Shown piece by piece: positions 1 to 9,580 of a stretch of 64,000 nucleotides of DNA. The notes below the pieces were generated by a model. The model was not told where the DNA came from and made no database searches. It saw only the letters and a list, made by a program, of their open reading frames with translations. The stretch covers positions 1 through 64,000 of the forward strand of contig JAIQGF010000005.1 in assembly GCA_020072845.1 (NCBI GenBank), given 5' to 3'. The DNA comes from Terriglobia bacterium. GTDB taxonomy: Bacteria; Acidobacteriota; Terriglobia; Terriglobales; Acidobacteriaceae. The number at the start of each line of letters is the position of its first letter. The stretch's first letter is position 1. The translations under genes and the position numbers were made by a program.

Positions 1-36
1 AAAACAAAGCTCGTCGGGGCCGCTGCCCCGGCGAGC
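1..36 (-). terminator. Rho-independent terminator (minus strand)
   Basis: A 12-bp stem (positions 9-20 with 25-36, one G-U pair, 4-base loop) is followed on the minus strand by TTTGTTTT. It would end leftward transcripts. The opposite side has no T-tract, so it does not serve plus-strand genes. Confidence 0.65.
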
Positions 37-160
37 ACACCACCCGATCGGAACTCGAAATCGACTCTGCTGATCGGAAAAAATGTACACGCGATCAATC
101 GCTGACCTAAAAGCAGTGCTTGATCAGAGTTTCCTTAGCTCTTAGCTCGCAGGAGATGCT

Positions 161-547
161 ATGACGCGCGTTCTCGGACTGATTGGATTGCTCATCGCCA
201 TGGCGATTGGGTTTTACCTGTACACCAAATCGGCGCAAACGGCGTCGTCGGCTGCGGGAGCGGCAAGCCCGAGAGCTGCCATTGACGTGACCGGCGTGCG
301 CAATGACCTGCTGGCGTTTGCCAGCGCGGAAAAACAGCAGTTCGCGCTGGAAGGAAAGTACCTGTCTCTGGATGAATTGCGCGCCAAAGGGACGGTGTTG
401 CCGCAGGATCGCCGTGGGCCATACAGCTATTCGGCCGACGTCAGCGCGACGAGCTTCCGCATTACCGCGACCTATTCCGGGCCGGAGATGGCGGGCGCGC
501 CCAAGTCGCTGAGCATCGGGGAGACGATGCAGATCGAAACGCAATAG
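161..547 (+). CDS. Hypothetical membrane-anchored, pseudopilin-like protein
   Basis: 128 aa. A hydrophobic N-terminal helix (residues about 4-21) anchors an exported domain. Residues about 45-128 look like the globular part of a type IV pseudopilin: a helix with 'RNDLLAFASAEKQQF', then a 'GKYLSLDEL' turn and a short beta sheet. The prepilin peptidase signature (G followed by F/M and E at +5) is not seen, so processing as a pilin is uncertain. A GGAG ribosome site lies 7 bases before the ATG. The stop codon abuts a heptad repeat array. Product and role are unknown. Confidence 0.75.
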   Translation: MTRVLGLIGLLIAMAIGFYLYTKSAQTASSAAGAASPRAAIDVTGVRNDLLAFASAEKQQFALEGKYLSLDELRAKGTVLPQDRRGPYSYSADVSATSFRITATYSGPEMAGAPKSLSIGETMQIETQ

Positions 548-585
548 GCTGCAGGCTCCGGGCTTCAGGCTGCAGGCTTCAGGCG
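547..585. repeat. Heptad array, GGCTNNN
   Basis: Five and a half consecutive 7-bp units share GGCT, with tails GCA, CCG, TCA, GCA, TCA. It starts on the last base of the upstream stop codon and contains the TGA stop (579-581) of the convergent racemase-like gene. Confidence 0.85.
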
Positions 586-1277
586 AGCAATTCTGCTATC
601 GCACGATCCACGTGTATTCGGGTCGTGTCCAGGAATGGAATGCCGACGCGGTCGGCGACCTCGCGCAGGATCAGCGGCAGCTCGGTGCCGGCGAGAATGA
701 CTCCCTGGATGCGATCCCGCTGTTTCATCTTCTCCACAATGGCCAGTAATCCGTCGCGCGTCGCCGGAAGAAAAATGTTCTCCAGCAACTCGTTGATGTA
801 CTTGTCGTGAATGAAGGCCTGCTCTTCTTTGCTGGGAACGACGAGTTCAATGCCCGCGCGCGCGAAAACGTCGGGGAAGAAGCGCCCCTTCATGGTGAAA
901 CCGGTACCCAGAAGAGCGAGCCTGCTCAGCCGCAAGCGCTGCGCCGCTTCGCACGCGGCTTCGACAATGCTGATCAGCGGGATGGGCGAACGGCGCTGTA
1001 CCGGGTCGAAAACGATGTGCGGGGTGTTGGCGGCGATCAGCGCGAAGTCGGCGCCGGCTCGCGCCAGGCTTTCTACTGCGGCCACAAGATAGTCCTCAAG
1101 CTCGTCGAGTTGGTTGGCATTGAGGAGCGCGATCCCGCGCTGCACGTCAAGGCTGTTGATGATGATGGAGGGAGAACTGCCGTCGGGCCGGCGCTCACGG
1201 TAGGCTGCCAACAGGAAGCGGTAATACTCAATCGTGGACTCGGGCCCAAGGCCGCCGATAATGCCAAGAGTCTTCAT
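579..1277 (-). CDS. Aspartate/glutamate racemase-fold protein without catalytic cysteines
   Basis: 232 aa, full length for the Asp/Glu racemase superfamily. The opening 'MKTLGIIGGLGPEST' is the family phosphate/substrate loop. Active members use two cysteines, one before the N-T-x-H motif and one in 'GCTE'. Here the first site reads A83-N-T-P-H and the second A-G197-T-E, so both thiols are missing. E. coli YgeA keeps Cys197 with Thr83, and this protein keeps neither. Its fold is intact, so it may be a non-racemizing hydrolase, a binding protein or an inactive paralogue. It lies 24 bp after the DsbD-like gene and is probably the last gene of that operon. A second, different racemase is at 27496. 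Confidence 0.85.
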   Translation of the reverse strand: MKTLGIIGGLGPESTIEYYRFLLAAYRERRPDGSSPSIIINSLDVQRGIALLNANQLDELEDYLVAAVESLARAGADFALIAANTPHIVFDPVQRRSPIPLISIVEAACEAAQRLRLSRLALLGTGFTMKGRFFPDVFARAGIELVVPSKEEQAFIHDKYINELLENIFLPATRDGLLAIVEKMKQRDRIQGVILAGTELPLILREVADRVGIPFLDTTRIHVDRAIAELLA

Positions 1278-1301
1278 GGCTTTATGGCATTGGTCACCGT
1301 G

Positions 1302-1868
1302 TCACTGGTGCACGTGCGGGCTTTGCGCCGGATTGCGGCGATGACTGCTGGTACTGGCCGCTTTCGTAATCCTCACGTCAAACGCGACCGGTAGCTGGCC
1401 CGGCGGGTAGCAGGCGCGGTCATCGCAAGCCTGGTACTTGAGGGTCCCCCTCACGCGGTAGGTTCCCGGCGGCATCGTGCGCGCGGCCCGCACCAGCCCG
1501 GTCACGGTGAAGTCGCCGGTGTACACGTTCAGTTTGTCACCGGGCGCAAACGGAAACGAGCGGTCTTCGCCGGCGGGATAGGTCAGCTTGGCGACCGCGA
1601 TGTCGGTGGGCGGCTTGACGCTGAGCACCGTCGGGACAAGCAGCTCGGAGGTAGGCTTGTTGGAATTGATGTGATAGCCGCGGGTCACGCGGAATGGGAG
1701 CTCAACCGTGGTGGACTTTCCCGCGGCAATTTTTACGGGTGCGACCGGCGCAAAGGCGACGCGCTGCGTGGCGCCGGGCTTGGAGGAGCCGAGGACCTGA
1801 TCCTGCGCGAACATCGAAGCCGCACCGAGCAGAAGGGCGAGGACGAAGTGGAAATCGCGCGACCTCAT
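1302..1868 (-). CDS. DsbD N-terminal-like (DsbD-alpha/DsbC corrector) periplasmic protein
   Basis: 188 aa with a signal peptide (cleavage near 'SMFAQ'). The mature part is an immunoglobulin-like domain with 'RGYHINSNKP' and 'LKYQACDDRACYPP'; the CxxxxC pair matches the thiol-carrying N-terminal domain of DsbD. Here it is a free protein encoded beside a separate CcdA membrane part and a TlpA-like thioredoxin, so the three pieces of a DsbD system are split over adjacent genes. Its ATG overlaps the upstream stop by one base (TGATG), indicating translational coupling. The C-terminal 20 residues are low-complexity and polar. Confidence 0.85.
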   Translation of the reverse strand: MRSRDFHFVLALLLGAASMFAQDQVLGSSKPGATQRVAFAPVAPVKIAAGKSTTVELPFRVTRGYHINSNKPTSELLVPTVLSVKPPTDIAVAKLTYPAGEDRSFPFAPGDKLNVYTGDFTVTGLVRAARTMPPGTYRVRGTLKYQACDDRACYPPGQLPVAFDVRITKAASTSSHRRNPAQSPHVHQ

Positions 1869-2464
1869 CAGCGGGCCGCTCCCGCGGCGGGCGTGGAATT
1901 CTGGGCGACCGCCGGGCCCTGCTTGAGCGCGGCGCGTACGTTGTCTTCAATCTCTCTGTGGCTTACCAGGCCGAAAACGCGGGTGACGATCTTGCCGTCG
2001 CGTCCGATATAAAACGTGGTGGGCAGCGCATCCACGCCGCCGTATTGGTCGGCGACCTTGTCGTCTCCGAGCAACACGGGGTAGTTCAATCCCATTTCCT
2101 TGGCGAACTTGGCGACCGCGTCGTGGGCGTTGCCATCATCCATGGCGACGCCGACGATCTGCAACCCCTGTGGCCCGTACTGCTTCTGGAGATCCACGAA
2201 CCACGGCATCTCGATCTTGCACGGCGGGCACCAGGTGGCCCAGAAATTCAGCAGCACGGCTTTGCCGCGCAGGTCGGCGAGCCGGACGTGGTTGCCGTCG
2301 AGGTCGGTCAACTGAAAGTCGGGCGCGGGTTTGCCTTTCAGGGCGGCATTGCTGCCGGAGATGGAGGCGCCCGGGGTGGGCGGCTTGGTCAGGCGCTTGC
2401 CCGCAATCAGCATGCCGGCGATCACCAGGACAACGACGGCGATCACGGTGGCGTCACGTTTCAC
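1868..2464 (-). CDS. TlpA/ResA-like membrane-anchored thioredoxin
   Basis: 198 aa. An N-terminal membrane anchor (residues about 5-22) is followed by a thioredoxin fold with the active site 'FWATWCPPCK' (CPPC, typical of ResA/TlpA) and the cis-proline region 'DALPTTFYI'. These extracytoplasmic reductases take electrons from CcdA and reduce apocytochrome c or other thiols. The start is a GTG behind a strong GAGGGAG site. It lies 12 bp after ccdA and overlaps the next gene by one base, so the operon reads ccdA, tlpA, dsbD-N. Confidence 0.9.
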   Translation of the reverse strand: MKRDATVIAVVVLVIAGMLIAGKRLTKPPTPGASISGSNAALKGKPAPDFQLTDLDGNHVRLADLRGKAVLLNFWATWCPPCKIEMPWFVDLQKQYGPQGLQIVGVAMDDGNAHDAVAKFAKEMGLNYPVLLGDDKVADQYGGVDALPTTFYIGRDGKIVTRVFGLVSHREIEDNVRAALKQGPAVAQNSTPAAGAAR

Positions 2465-2476
2465 AGTTCTCCCTCG

Positions 2477-3196
2477 TTACAGCGCAAAGCGGTTGAGAAA
2501 TGACAAATAGCCCGAAAGCACGGTGAAGCGCCCGGTCAGCACCAGCGCGCCGATGGCGATCAGCAGCACCCCGCTGGCCACCTCCACCGCATGCAGGTGA
2601 CGGCGGAAGCGAACGTAGAACGACAGGAACCGGTCCACCCCGAGCGAGGTCAGCAGGAACGGGACGGCCAGCCCGGCGGAATAGACGGCCAGCAAAAGCA
2701 TGCCCTTGGTCACGGTTTCTTCCGCGGCGGCGAGGGTGAGAATTCCGGCAAGGATGGGGCCGATGCACGGGGTCCACCCGAAGGCGAAGGCGAATCCCAC
2801 GAAGAAGGCGCCGAGCGCGGAGCTGCCGCCCTTGACGTCGTGCAGGCGCTTGTCGGCATACAGCGCTTTGATCTTCAGCAGCCCGGTCAGGTGAAGGCCG
2901 AAAACGATGATCACAATGCCGGCGACGAATGTCAGGTCGCGGCGGAAGCGGCCGACCACCTGGCCCAGCGCCGTGGCGCCGGCGCCCAGCAGGATGAAGA
3001 CGAGGCTGAAGCCCAGGATGAACGTGATGGAGTTCAGCATGACGGTGCGCAGCGCGCGGCGCTCGTGCGCCACGCTGTCCACACTGGTACCCGAGATCAG
3101 CGACACGTATCCCGGCACCAGCGGCAACACGCACGGCGACAGGAACGAGAGTAGACCGGCCACAAAAGCCGCGATCGGAAGAGGCGTTCCGGACAT
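2477..3196 (-). CDS. ccdA: CcdA/DsbD-type transmembrane thiol reductase
   Basis: 239 aa, about six membrane helices, the usual CcdA length. The two helix-borne cysteines are in 'LSPCVLPLVPGY' and 'GWTPCIGPIL', the pair that moves electrons from cytoplasmic thioredoxin across the inner membrane. It is the first gene of a four-gene minus-strand operon, and its partners are encoded directly downstream. The role is cytochrome c maturation or general periplasmic thiol reduction; no other cytochrome maturation gene is in the window. Confidence 0.92.
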   Translation of the reverse strand: MSGTPLPIAAFVAGLLSFLSPCVLPLVPGYVSLISGTSVDSVAHERRALRTVMLNSITFILGFSLVFILLGAGATALGQVVGRFRRDLTFVAGIVIIVFGLHLTGLLKIKALYADKRLHDVKGGSSALGAFFVGFAFAFGWTPCIGPILAGILTLAAAEETVTKGMLLLAVYSAGLAVPFLLTSLGVDRFLSFYVRFRRHLHAVEVASGVLLIAIGALVLTGRFTVLSGYLSFLNRFAL

Positions 3197-3290
3197 CGAT
3201 GGTTATTTTACCTTCCCTGGGGATTCGATGTGCCAGGAGTCAGGGCGTTACAAAAGTGTGGGCAGTGGCCTGCGGCTGGTGCCGCGTTTT

Positions 3291-3373
3291 CGGTTGCCGG
3301 TTATCGGTTTTCGGTTTTCGGTAAACAGGAACACCTGCAGCGTGCGCCTGAAGACTGAAGACTGGCGACTGAA
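3291..3373. repeat. Heptad arrays, CGGTNNN and GACTNNN
   Basis: Positions 3291-3325 hold five CGGTNNN units (tails TGC, TAT, TTT, TTT, AAA). Positions 3346-3373 hold one GCCTGAA and three GACTNNN units. Two unrelated heptad families thus fill the gap between ccdA and the purF stop. Confidence 0.85.
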
Positions 3374-3375
3374 GC

Positions 3376-4821
3376 CTAATCGGCGTTGACGTTTTCGTTC
3401 TCAAACAACGCCGGCCGGATGTCGTCAACCGCAACGAAGTCGGTGGGGTACTCGCCGGTGTAGCAGGCGGTGCAGTAGGTGGTCTGGTCGCCTTCGCCGC
3501 AAGCCTTCTTCAATCCCTCCAGTGAAACGTAGGCGAGCGAGTCGGCGCCGATGAACTGGCGGATTTCCTCGACGCTCTTGTTGGCGGCGATCAACTGGCG
3601 CTTGGAGGGCGTGTCCACGCCGTAGTAGCAGGGCGAAATGGTGGGCGGGCAGGAAATCCGCATGTGGACTTCGCGGGCGCCGGCGTTGCGGATCATGCGC
3701 ACGATCTTGCGGCTGGTAGTGCCGCGGACGATGGAGTCGTCAATCAGGATGACGCGCTTGCCGTCGAGCACGCTGCGCACCGGGTTGAGTTTGAGCTTGA
3801 CGCCGAAGTCGCGCACGCGCTGCTCGGGTTCGATGAAGGTGCGGCCGACGTAGTGACTGCGGATCAGCCCGACGCGGAACGGCAGCCCGCTTTCGCCGGC
3901 GTAGCCGATGGCGGCGGGCACGCCGGAGTCGGGCACGGCCACGATGATGTCGGCGTCCACCGGCGCCTCGCGCGCCAGTTGGCGGCCGAGGGCTTCGCGG
4001 CTGTCGTTGACCGAGCGGCCGAAGACGAAGCTGTCGGGGCGCGAAAAGTACACATGCTCGAAAATGCACGCCGACTGCGGCGCCGCCGGAGCGTAGAAGC
4101 GCGATTGCAGGCCTTCCGGACCGATCACCACAAGTTCACCCGGCTTGATGTCGCGCTCGAAGATGGCGCCCAGCAAATCGAAGGCGGTGCTCTCGGAAGC
4201 CAGGGCAAAGGCGTCGTTGACGCGCGTGCCGGCGGCGGGAATGCGGCCGAGCGAGAGCGGGCGGAAGCCGCGCGGGTCGCGGGCGGCGTAGATGCGGTCG
4301 CGGGTGATGACTACCAGCGAGAATGCGCCGTCAATGCGGCGGAGCGCGTCGGCGATGGCGTCGGGCAGCGCCTGCTCGCGCGAGTGCGCGATCAGGTGGA
4401 CGATGACCTCGGTATCGCTGGTGGTCTGGAAAATCGAGCCCTCGGCCTCGAGCCGCGAACGAATCTCGCCGGCGTTCACCAGGTTGCCGTTGTGCGCCAC
4501 CGCGATCATGCCCTTGTTGCAGTCCACGCGAATGGGCTGCGCGTTCAGCAGGGCGGAGTCGCCGGTGGTGGAATAGCGCGTGTGGCCGATGGCGAGCGCG
4601 CCGGGAAGCCCGGCCAGCACGGTCGCGGTGAAGATGTCGCCGACCAGGCCCATGGATTTGTGCACGCGGATGTTGGAGCCGTTCGAAGCGGCGATGCCGG
4701 CGGATTCCTGCCCGCGGTGCTGCAAGGCGTGCAGGCCGAGGTAGGCGAGGGTCGAGGCCTCGGGATGGCCGTAGATGGCGACCACGCCACACTCTTCGCG
4801 GAATTTATCGAGAACCGGCAT
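3376..4821 (-). CDS. purF: Amidophosphoribosyltransferase
   Basis: 481 aa, first committed step of purine synthesis (PRPP plus glutamine to phosphoribosylamine). The N-terminal Ntn glutaminase has Cys11 behind a 10-residue propeptide (MPVLDKFREE-C), as in the Bacillus-type enzyme that is self-processed. The PRPP loop is 'VILIDDSIVRGTTS'. Cysteines at 'SACIFEH', 'SCPPTISPC' and 'YCTACY' fit the oxygen-sensitive 4Fe-4S type. It lies 21 bp after hicB, so it is probably transcribed with purL and hicAB. Confidence 0.96.
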   Translation of the reverse strand: MPVLDKFREECGVVAIYGHPEASTLAYLGLHALQHRGQESAGIAASNGSNIRVHKSMGLVGDIFTATVLAGLPGALAIGHTRYSTTGDSALLNAQPIRVDCNKGMIAVAHNGNLVNAGEIRSRLEAEGSIFQTTSDTEVIVHLIAHSREQALPDAIADALRRIDGAFSLVVITRDRIYAARDPRGFRPLSLGRIPAAGTRVNDAFALASESTAFDLLGAIFERDIKPGELVVIGPEGLQSRFYAPAAPQSACIFEHVYFSRPDSFVFGRSVNDSREALGRQLAREAPVDADIIVAVPDSGVPAAIGYAGESGLPFRVGLIRSHYVGRTFIEPEQRVRDFGVKLKLNPVRSVLDGKRVILIDDSIVRGTTSRKIVRMIRNAGAREVHMRISCPPTISPCYYGVDTPSKRQLIAANKSVEEIRQFIGADSLAYVSLEGLKKACGEGDQTTYCTACYTGEYPTDFVAVDDIRPALFENENVNAD

Positions 4822-4842
4822 TTGGGGTTACAGAGTCAATTC

Positions 4843-5061
4843 TCAGTCACCAGCTAAAACGGTTATGTAGTTTGCAATCGTACTTGGCTCGGGAATGGGA
4901 TCGCCGTCTTCGCGCATGCCTTCCAGATGCATTTCGATGGCCTCGCGCATGAGTTGTTCGGTTTCCTCGAGCGTGTCGCCAGCAGCGACGCAGCCAGGAA
5001 GATCAGGCACGTGGGCGCTGTATCCAGTGGCGGTCTTTTCGTATAGAACCGCGTATTTCAT
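4843..5061 (-). CDS. hicB: HicB-family antitoxin
   Basis: 72 aa. 'MKYAVLYEKTATGYSAHVPDLPGCVAAGDTLEE' has the partial RNase H-like fold and the VPDLPGC signature of HicB antitoxins. There is no C-terminal HTH or RHH DNA-binding extension, so this short form may not bind DNA itself. It overlaps hicA by 4 bp (ATGA) and is followed 21 bp later by purF. Confidence 0.88.
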   Translation of the reverse strand: MKYAVLYEKTATGYSAHVPDLPGCVAAGDTLEETEQLMREAIEMHLEGMREDGDPIPEPSTIANYITVLAGD

Positions 5062-5243
5062 CGCAAACCCGCCTGTCTCAGAATCGACCTGAATGTCTTC
5101 GGGTCCAAGTCCTTCGATGGATGGCCGGCAATCGTAACGCGCCCCTTCTTCACCGCATGCTTATATTGCCGATGGCTTCCTTTGGTTGCCACAAGGTACC
5201 ACCCATCGTCCTCAACGAGCTTGATGACGTCGCGAATCTTCAT
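5058..5243 (-). CDS. hicA: HicA-family mRNA interferase toxin
   Basis: 61 aa. A dsRBD-like fold with the catalytic histidine in 'ATKGSHRQYKH' and the 'GHPSKDLDPKTFRSILRQAGL' tail is typical of HicA RNases that cleave mRNA without a ribosome. It starts 6 bp after the purL stop codon, so no separate promoter can fit unless it lies inside purL. The toxin-then-antitoxin order is the standard hicAB order. Confidence 0.88.
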   Translation of the reverse strand: MKIRDVIKLVEDDGWYLVATKGSHRQYKHAVKKGRVTIAGHPSKDLDPKTFRSILRQAGLR

Positions 5244-5249
5244 GCGTCA

Positions 5250-7583
5250 TCAGCTTTTCTGCAAAATTTCCTGTGCCAAGCGCTCTTCAGTTTCGGTGTG
5301 CAGCGCGCGTTCCAGGGCGTGCTCCCATGAATCTCTCAGTTCGGACACCGGCGCCGACACTACCACCTGACCGTCCACAAGAAATTCCAGTTTTTCGGAT
5401 TGCGTGACGCCGATGGGGAGCGCGGCCACGCTGTATTTTACCGCTATTTCTTGGATTCTCGGGACGTTTTCGCGGACGCAGGAGATCACGATCCGGCTCG
5501 CGTCTTCGCCGAACAGCAGGTACTCGGGAAGCAGGCCGTCGCCGCCCAGGTCCTCCCGTTTCAGATCGAGGCGCGCGCCGGTCTGGCGCGGGAAGCAGGA
5601 TTCGGCCACCGCGACCGCCAGCCCGCCGGTGGAGCAGTCGTGCGCGCTGTCAATCAGCCCGAGGCCGACGAGGTCAATGATGCAGTCCTGCAGCGCTTTC
5701 TCCCTCTCCAGTTCGAGCGCCGGCGGGAAGCCCCAGACCTCGCCGAAAATTTCCCTGGCGTACTCGGAGGAACCGAATTCGATTTCCGCGTCTACGGCAT
5801 CGCCGGGTTCGGAGCCGCGCAGCAGCACGATGGCGCGGCCTGCTTCGCGGAAGTCGTGGGTCATGGCGCGGTCCACGTGTTCAATCAGGCCGACGATGCC
5901 GACCACCGGCGTGGGATAAATGCCTTCGCCCAAGGTCTCGTTGTAGAAGCTGACGTTGCCGCCGGTGATGGGCGTTTCCAGTTCCTCGCACGCCTTGGTC
6001 ATGCCGTCCACCACTTGCGAGAACTGCCACATGATGTGCGGCTTCTCGGGATTGCCGAAGTTCAGGCAATTGGTGGCGCCGATGGGACGCGCGCCGGCGC
6101 AGGCGACGTTGCGCGCCGCTTCCGCCACCGCGTGCATGGCGCCGAGACGGGGATCGAGCCAGCACCAGCGCCCATTGCCGTCAAGCGCCATGGCCAGACC
6201 GCGCTCGGTGCCCTTGACGCGCAGCACGCCGGCATCGCCGCCGGGGCGCTGCGTGCTCACAAGCTGAACGTAACTTTCGTACTGCTCGGTAATCCAGCGC
6301 TTGGAGCAGATATTCGGCGAGGCCAGCAGGCGCTCGAAGTTCGGCGTGAGATCGTCTTCGGCGCCAAGCTGAACCTGCTCCGGCTTTTCCCGCGGAACGG
6401 GCGCATCCCAGCGCGCCAGCGGACGCTTGTACACCGGCGCCTCGTCGGTGAGCGCGTCGTTGGGAATTTCGGCGACCACCTGTCCGTGGTGCAGCACGCG
6501 CATCTTCCCGTCGTTGGTGACGCGGCCAACGGTGGAGGCATCGAGTCCCCACTTGCGGAACACGGCGAAAACCTCTTCTTCACGGCCTTGTTCGGCGACC
6601 AGCAGCATGCGTTCCTGCGATTCGCTGAGCATGATTTCGTACGGCGTCATGCCGGTCTCGCGCTGCGGCACGAGGTCGAGTTCGATCTCCAGGCCGACGT
6701 GGCCGCGCGCGCCCATCTCGCAGGTTGAGCACGTCAGCCCGGCGGCGCCCATGTCCTGGATGCCGACCACCGCGCCGGTTTCCATGGCTTCCACGCAGGC
6801 CTCGAGCAGCAACTTTTCCAGGAACGGATCGCCCACCTGCACGTTGGGACGCTTCTGCTCGCTGGTTTCGCTGAACTCCTCGCTCGCCATGGTGCAGCCG
6901 TGAATGCCGTCGCGCCCGGTTTTGGAGCCGACGTAGATGACGGGATTCCCCTCGCCGGAGGCGCGCGCGTAGAAAATCTTGTCGCGGCGGACTAGGCCGA
7001 GCGCGAAGGCGTTGACCAGCGGATTCTGCGAGTAGCAGTTCTCGAACTTGGTTTCGCCGCCCAGGTTGGGCACGCCGAAACAATTGCCGTAGCCGGCAAT
7101 GCCGCTGACCACGCCTTCCAGGATGGAATGATTGCGGTGGATGATCTTGACGTCCCGCTCGTCTTTGCCGGGACGGATGGGACCGAAGCGCAGCGAGTCC
7201 ATCACCGCCACCGGGCGCGCGCCCATGGTGAAGATGTCGCGCAGGATGCCGCCGACGCCGGTGGCCGCTCCCTGGAAGGGCTCGATGAACGAAGGATGAT
7301 TGTGCGACTCGATCTTGAAGGCGCAGGCCCAGCCGTCGCCGATGTCGATGATGCCGGCGTTCTCCCCCGGCCCCTGCACCACGCGGCGGCTGCGCGTCGG
7401 CAGGCGCTTCAGGTGCACGCGCGAGGATTTGTAGGAGCAGTGCTCGCTCCACATCACGCTGAAGATGCCCAGCTCGGTCAGGGTGGGCGCGCGGCCCAGC
7501 AGCTTTTCGATCTTCTGGTATTCCTCGGGCGTGAGGTTGTGTTCGCGGACCACTTCGGGAGTAATCGGGCTGGCAGTCGGCAT
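5250..7583 (-). CDS. purL: Phosphoribosylformylglycinamidine synthase II
   Basis: 777 aa from the ATG at 7583, the small PurL type that works with PurS and PurQ. The start at 7583 fits the family N-terminus '[16 protein letters not shown]'; the frame stays open upstream, which would add 34 atypical residues over the selB promoter region. Motifs include '[14 protein letters not shown]', '[20 protein letters not shown]' (ATP/Mg) and '[11 protein letters not shown]'. purS and purQ are not in the window. It is divergent from selB (67 bp between the starts) and heads the unit purL-hicA-hicB-purF. Confidence 0.95.
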   Translation of the reverse strand: MPTASPITPEVVREHNLTPEEYQKIEKLLGRAPTLTELGIFSVMWSEHCSYKSSRVHLKRLPTRSRRVVQGPGENAGIIDIGDGWACAFKIESHNHPSFIEPFQGAATGVGGILRDIFTMGARPVAVMDSLRFGPIRPGKDERDVKIIHRNHSILEGVVSGIAGYGNCFGVPNLGGETKFENCYSQNPLVNAFALGLVRRDKIFYARASGEGNPVIYVGSKTGRDGIHGCTMASEEFSETSEQKRPNVQVGDPFLEKLLLEACVEAMETGAVVGIQDMGAAGLTCSTCEMGARGHVGLEIELDLVPQRETGMTPYEIMLSESQERMLLVAEQGREEEVFAVFRKWGLDASTVGRVTNDGKMRVLHHGQVVAEIPNDALTDEAPVYKRPLARWDAPVPREKPEQVQLGAEDDLTPNFERLLASPNICSKRWITEQYESYVQLVSTQRPGGDAGVLRVKGTERGLAMALDGNGRWCWLDPRLGAMHAVAEAARNVACAGARPIGATNCLNFGNPEKPHIMWQFSQVVDGMTKACEELETPITGGNVSFYNETLGEGIYPTPVVGIVGLIEHVDRAMTHDFREAGRAIVLLRGSEPGDAVDAEIEFGSSEYAREIFGEVWGFPPALELEREKALQDCIIDLVGLGLIDSAHDCSTGGLAVAVAESCFPRQTGARLDLKREDLGGDGLLPEYLLFGEDASRIVISCVRENVPRIQEIAVKYSVAALPIGVTQSEKLEFLVDGQVVVSAPVSELRDSWEHALERALHTETEERLAQEILQKS

Positions 7584-7650
7584 CGGGGGAGCTCGTAACC
7601 ATTGTCGCATGATCAACCCCGGTTGCCGCATTGCGATAAACTTCCCTGCG

Positions 7651-9573
7651 ATGAAGTCTGTCATCGTCGGGACCGCCGGACACATCGATCACGGCAAGAC
7701 TGCGCTGGTCAAAGCGCTCACCGGGATTGACGCCGACCGCCTGGAGGAAGAAAAGCGCCGCGGCATCACCATTGACATCGGCTTCGCGCACCTTGACCTG
7801 CCCGGCGAGCGCGGCGAGACACTGCGCCTCGGCTTTGTGGATGTGCCGGGCCACGAGCGTTTCGTGCGCAACATGCTGGCCGGAGTGGGCGGCATTGACC
7901 TGGTGCTGCTGGTGGTCGCGGCCGACGAAGGCATCAAGCCACAGACGCGCGAGCACTTCGACATCTGCCGCCTGCTCGCCATCCCGCGCGGCATCACCGT
8001 GCTCACCAAGTCCGACCTGGTGGACAGCGACTCGCTCGGCGTGGTCAAACTCGAGTTGGAAGAATACTTGAGCACTTCGTTTCTCGACCCCGCTCGCATT
8101 CCGATCATTGCCGTCAGCTCAAAAACCGGCGCCGGCCTGGAGGACCTGAAGCGGGCGCTGGTGCGGGTGGCGGGCGAAGCGCCAGCCAAGGATTCGACTT
8201 CGGTGCCGCGGCTGCCCATTGACCGCGTCTTCACCATGAAGGGATTCGGCACGGTCGTAACCGGCACGCTGCTGTCGGGCACGATCAGGAAGGATGCCGA
8301 ACTGGAGGTCTTCCCCGGCGGACGGCGGGTGCGCGTGCGCGGCGTGCAGGTGCACGGTGCGGCGGCGGAGCAGGCCATCGCCGGACAGCGGACTGCGCTC
8401 AACCTTGCCGGCGCCGCCACCGAGGACCTGGCGCGCGGCATGACGCTGATGCATCCCGGGGTGTTTCACACCACGTTGCGCGCCAACGTGCAGCTCTCCT
8501 TGCTGCCCTCGGCCAAGCCGCTGCGCGACCGCGCGCGCGTTCACCTGCACGTGCACACCAGCGAAACCATCGCTGAAGTCGCGGTCTTTGGCGGCAAGCC
8601 GCTGCCGCCGGGGCAGTTGGGATTCGCGCAGTTGCGCTTCCGCCATCCCCTGCTGGTGCTGCCCGGGGACCGCTTCATCATCCGCCAGTTTTCGCCGGTG
8701 GTGACTATCGGCGGCGGTGCTGTGATTGACGCTGCGCCGCCGGTGAAAGGCGTGTCCGCCGACCAGACCATCCGATTCCTGGAGACCGTTTCGCGCGGCA
8801 CGCCGCCGGAAGTGCTGGCGGCGAGAGTAGCGCGGCGCGGCAAGCGCGGGTTGAGATTGTTCGCGGCGCTCGCCGAAACCGGTTGGTGGCCGCCCCGGCG
8901 CGTGGATGAAATTGCCGCCTCGCTTGCGCCCGGAGCAACGGCTGCGACAACGGCCGTGCTAAGGATCGCCGACGTGCTGATCTCCGCCGCTGCATTTCAG
9001 CAGTCCCGCGACGAGGCGGTGGCGGCGGTGAACGCATTTCATTCCGCCAATCCGCTGGTGGCGGGCATCGCCAAGGGCGAACTGGCGGAAAAGCTCGGCC
9101 TGGAGGAAACCGTATTCAACGCTGTCCTGGATTCGCTGGTCCGGGACAAGAAACTGGAAACCTCGGCGGAGATCGTGCGCGCCGCCGGCCGCGGCGTGGT
9201 GATGAAAGACGAGGAAGCAGAATCGAAGAAGATCATCGAAAACGCCTTCGCCGGCGCCGGGCTGAAAGTACCGGCGCTCAAGGACGTGCTCGCGGGCGTG
9301 AAGGTGGACCGGGTACGCGCGCAGAAAATCGTCACCCTGCTGCTGCGCGATCGCGTGCTGGTGAAGTTATCCGACGAGCTGGTATTCCACCGCGATGCCC
9401 TCGATCAGTTGCGCAAGCTGATGGCCGGGGAGAAAGCGCGCTCGCCAAAGATCGACGTTGCCAAATTCAAGGACCTGACGGGTGTTTCGCGCAAGTACGC
9501 CATCCCGCTGCTGGAGTACCTGGACCGCGAGCGCGTGACGCGAAGGGTGGGGGACGAACGCGTCATCCTTTGA
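7651..9573 (+). CDS. selB: Selenocysteine-specific elongation factor SelB
   Basis: 640 aa. GTPase motifs are G1 '[11 protein letters not shown]', G2 '[10 protein letters not shown]', G3 'DVPGHERF' and G4 'TKSD'. Beta-barrel domains II and III follow (about residues 175-340). The C-terminal third holds tandem winged helices that bind the SECIS hairpin of selenoprotein mRNAs, ending '[30 protein letters not shown]', a close match to known SelB tails. The start at 7651 places '[11 protein letters not shown]' at the N-terminus. selA, selC and selD are not in the window. Confidence 0.95.
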   Translation: MKSVIVGTAGHIDHGKTALVKALTGIDADRLEEEKRRGITIDIGFAHLDLPGERGETLRLGFVDVPGHERFVRNMLAGVGGIDLVLLVVAADEGIKPQTREHFDICRLLAIPRGITVLTKSDLVDSDSLGVVKLELEEYLSTSFLDPARIPIIAVSSKTGAGLEDLKRALVRVAGEAPAKDSTSVPRLPIDRVFTMKGFGTVVTGTLLSGTIRKDAELEVFPGGRRVRVRGVQVHGAAAEQAIAGQRTALNLAGAATEDLARGMTLMHPGVFHTTLRANVQLSLLPSAKPLRDRARVHLHVHTSETIAEVAVFGGKPLPPGQLGFAQLRFRHPLLVLPGDRFIIRQFSPVVTIGGGAVIDAAPPVKGVSADQTIRFLETVSRGTPPEVLAARVARRGKRGLRLFAALAETGWWPPRRVDEIAASLAPGATAATTAVLRIADVLISAAAFQQSRDEAVAAVNAFHSANPLVAGIAKGELAEKLGLEETVFNAVLDSLVRDKKLETSAEIVRAAGRGVVMKDEEAESKKIIENAFAGAGLKVPALKDVLAGVKVDRVRAQKIVTLLLRDRVLVKLSDELVFHRDALDQLRKLMAGEKARSPKIDVAKFKDLTGVSRKYAIPLLEYLDRERVTRRVGDERVIL

Positions 9574-9580
9574 TCCCTGG

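Noticed and set aside
107-544. Long minus-strand ORF over the first gene
   Set aside because: Its composition is arginine/histidine-rich as expected of a shadow frame, and the plus-strand gene has a ribosome site and signal helix.
3664-4857. 397-residue plus-strand ORF across purF
   Set aside because: It is the antisense shadow of purF; the product is low-complexity and has no ribosome site.
5400-6728. 442-residue plus-strand ORF across purL
   Set aside because: Antisense shadow of a well-conserved purL.
7651-9573. Selenoprotein genes in the window with in-frame TGA
   Set aside because: No TGA-interrupted frame with conserved sequence continuing past the stop was found.
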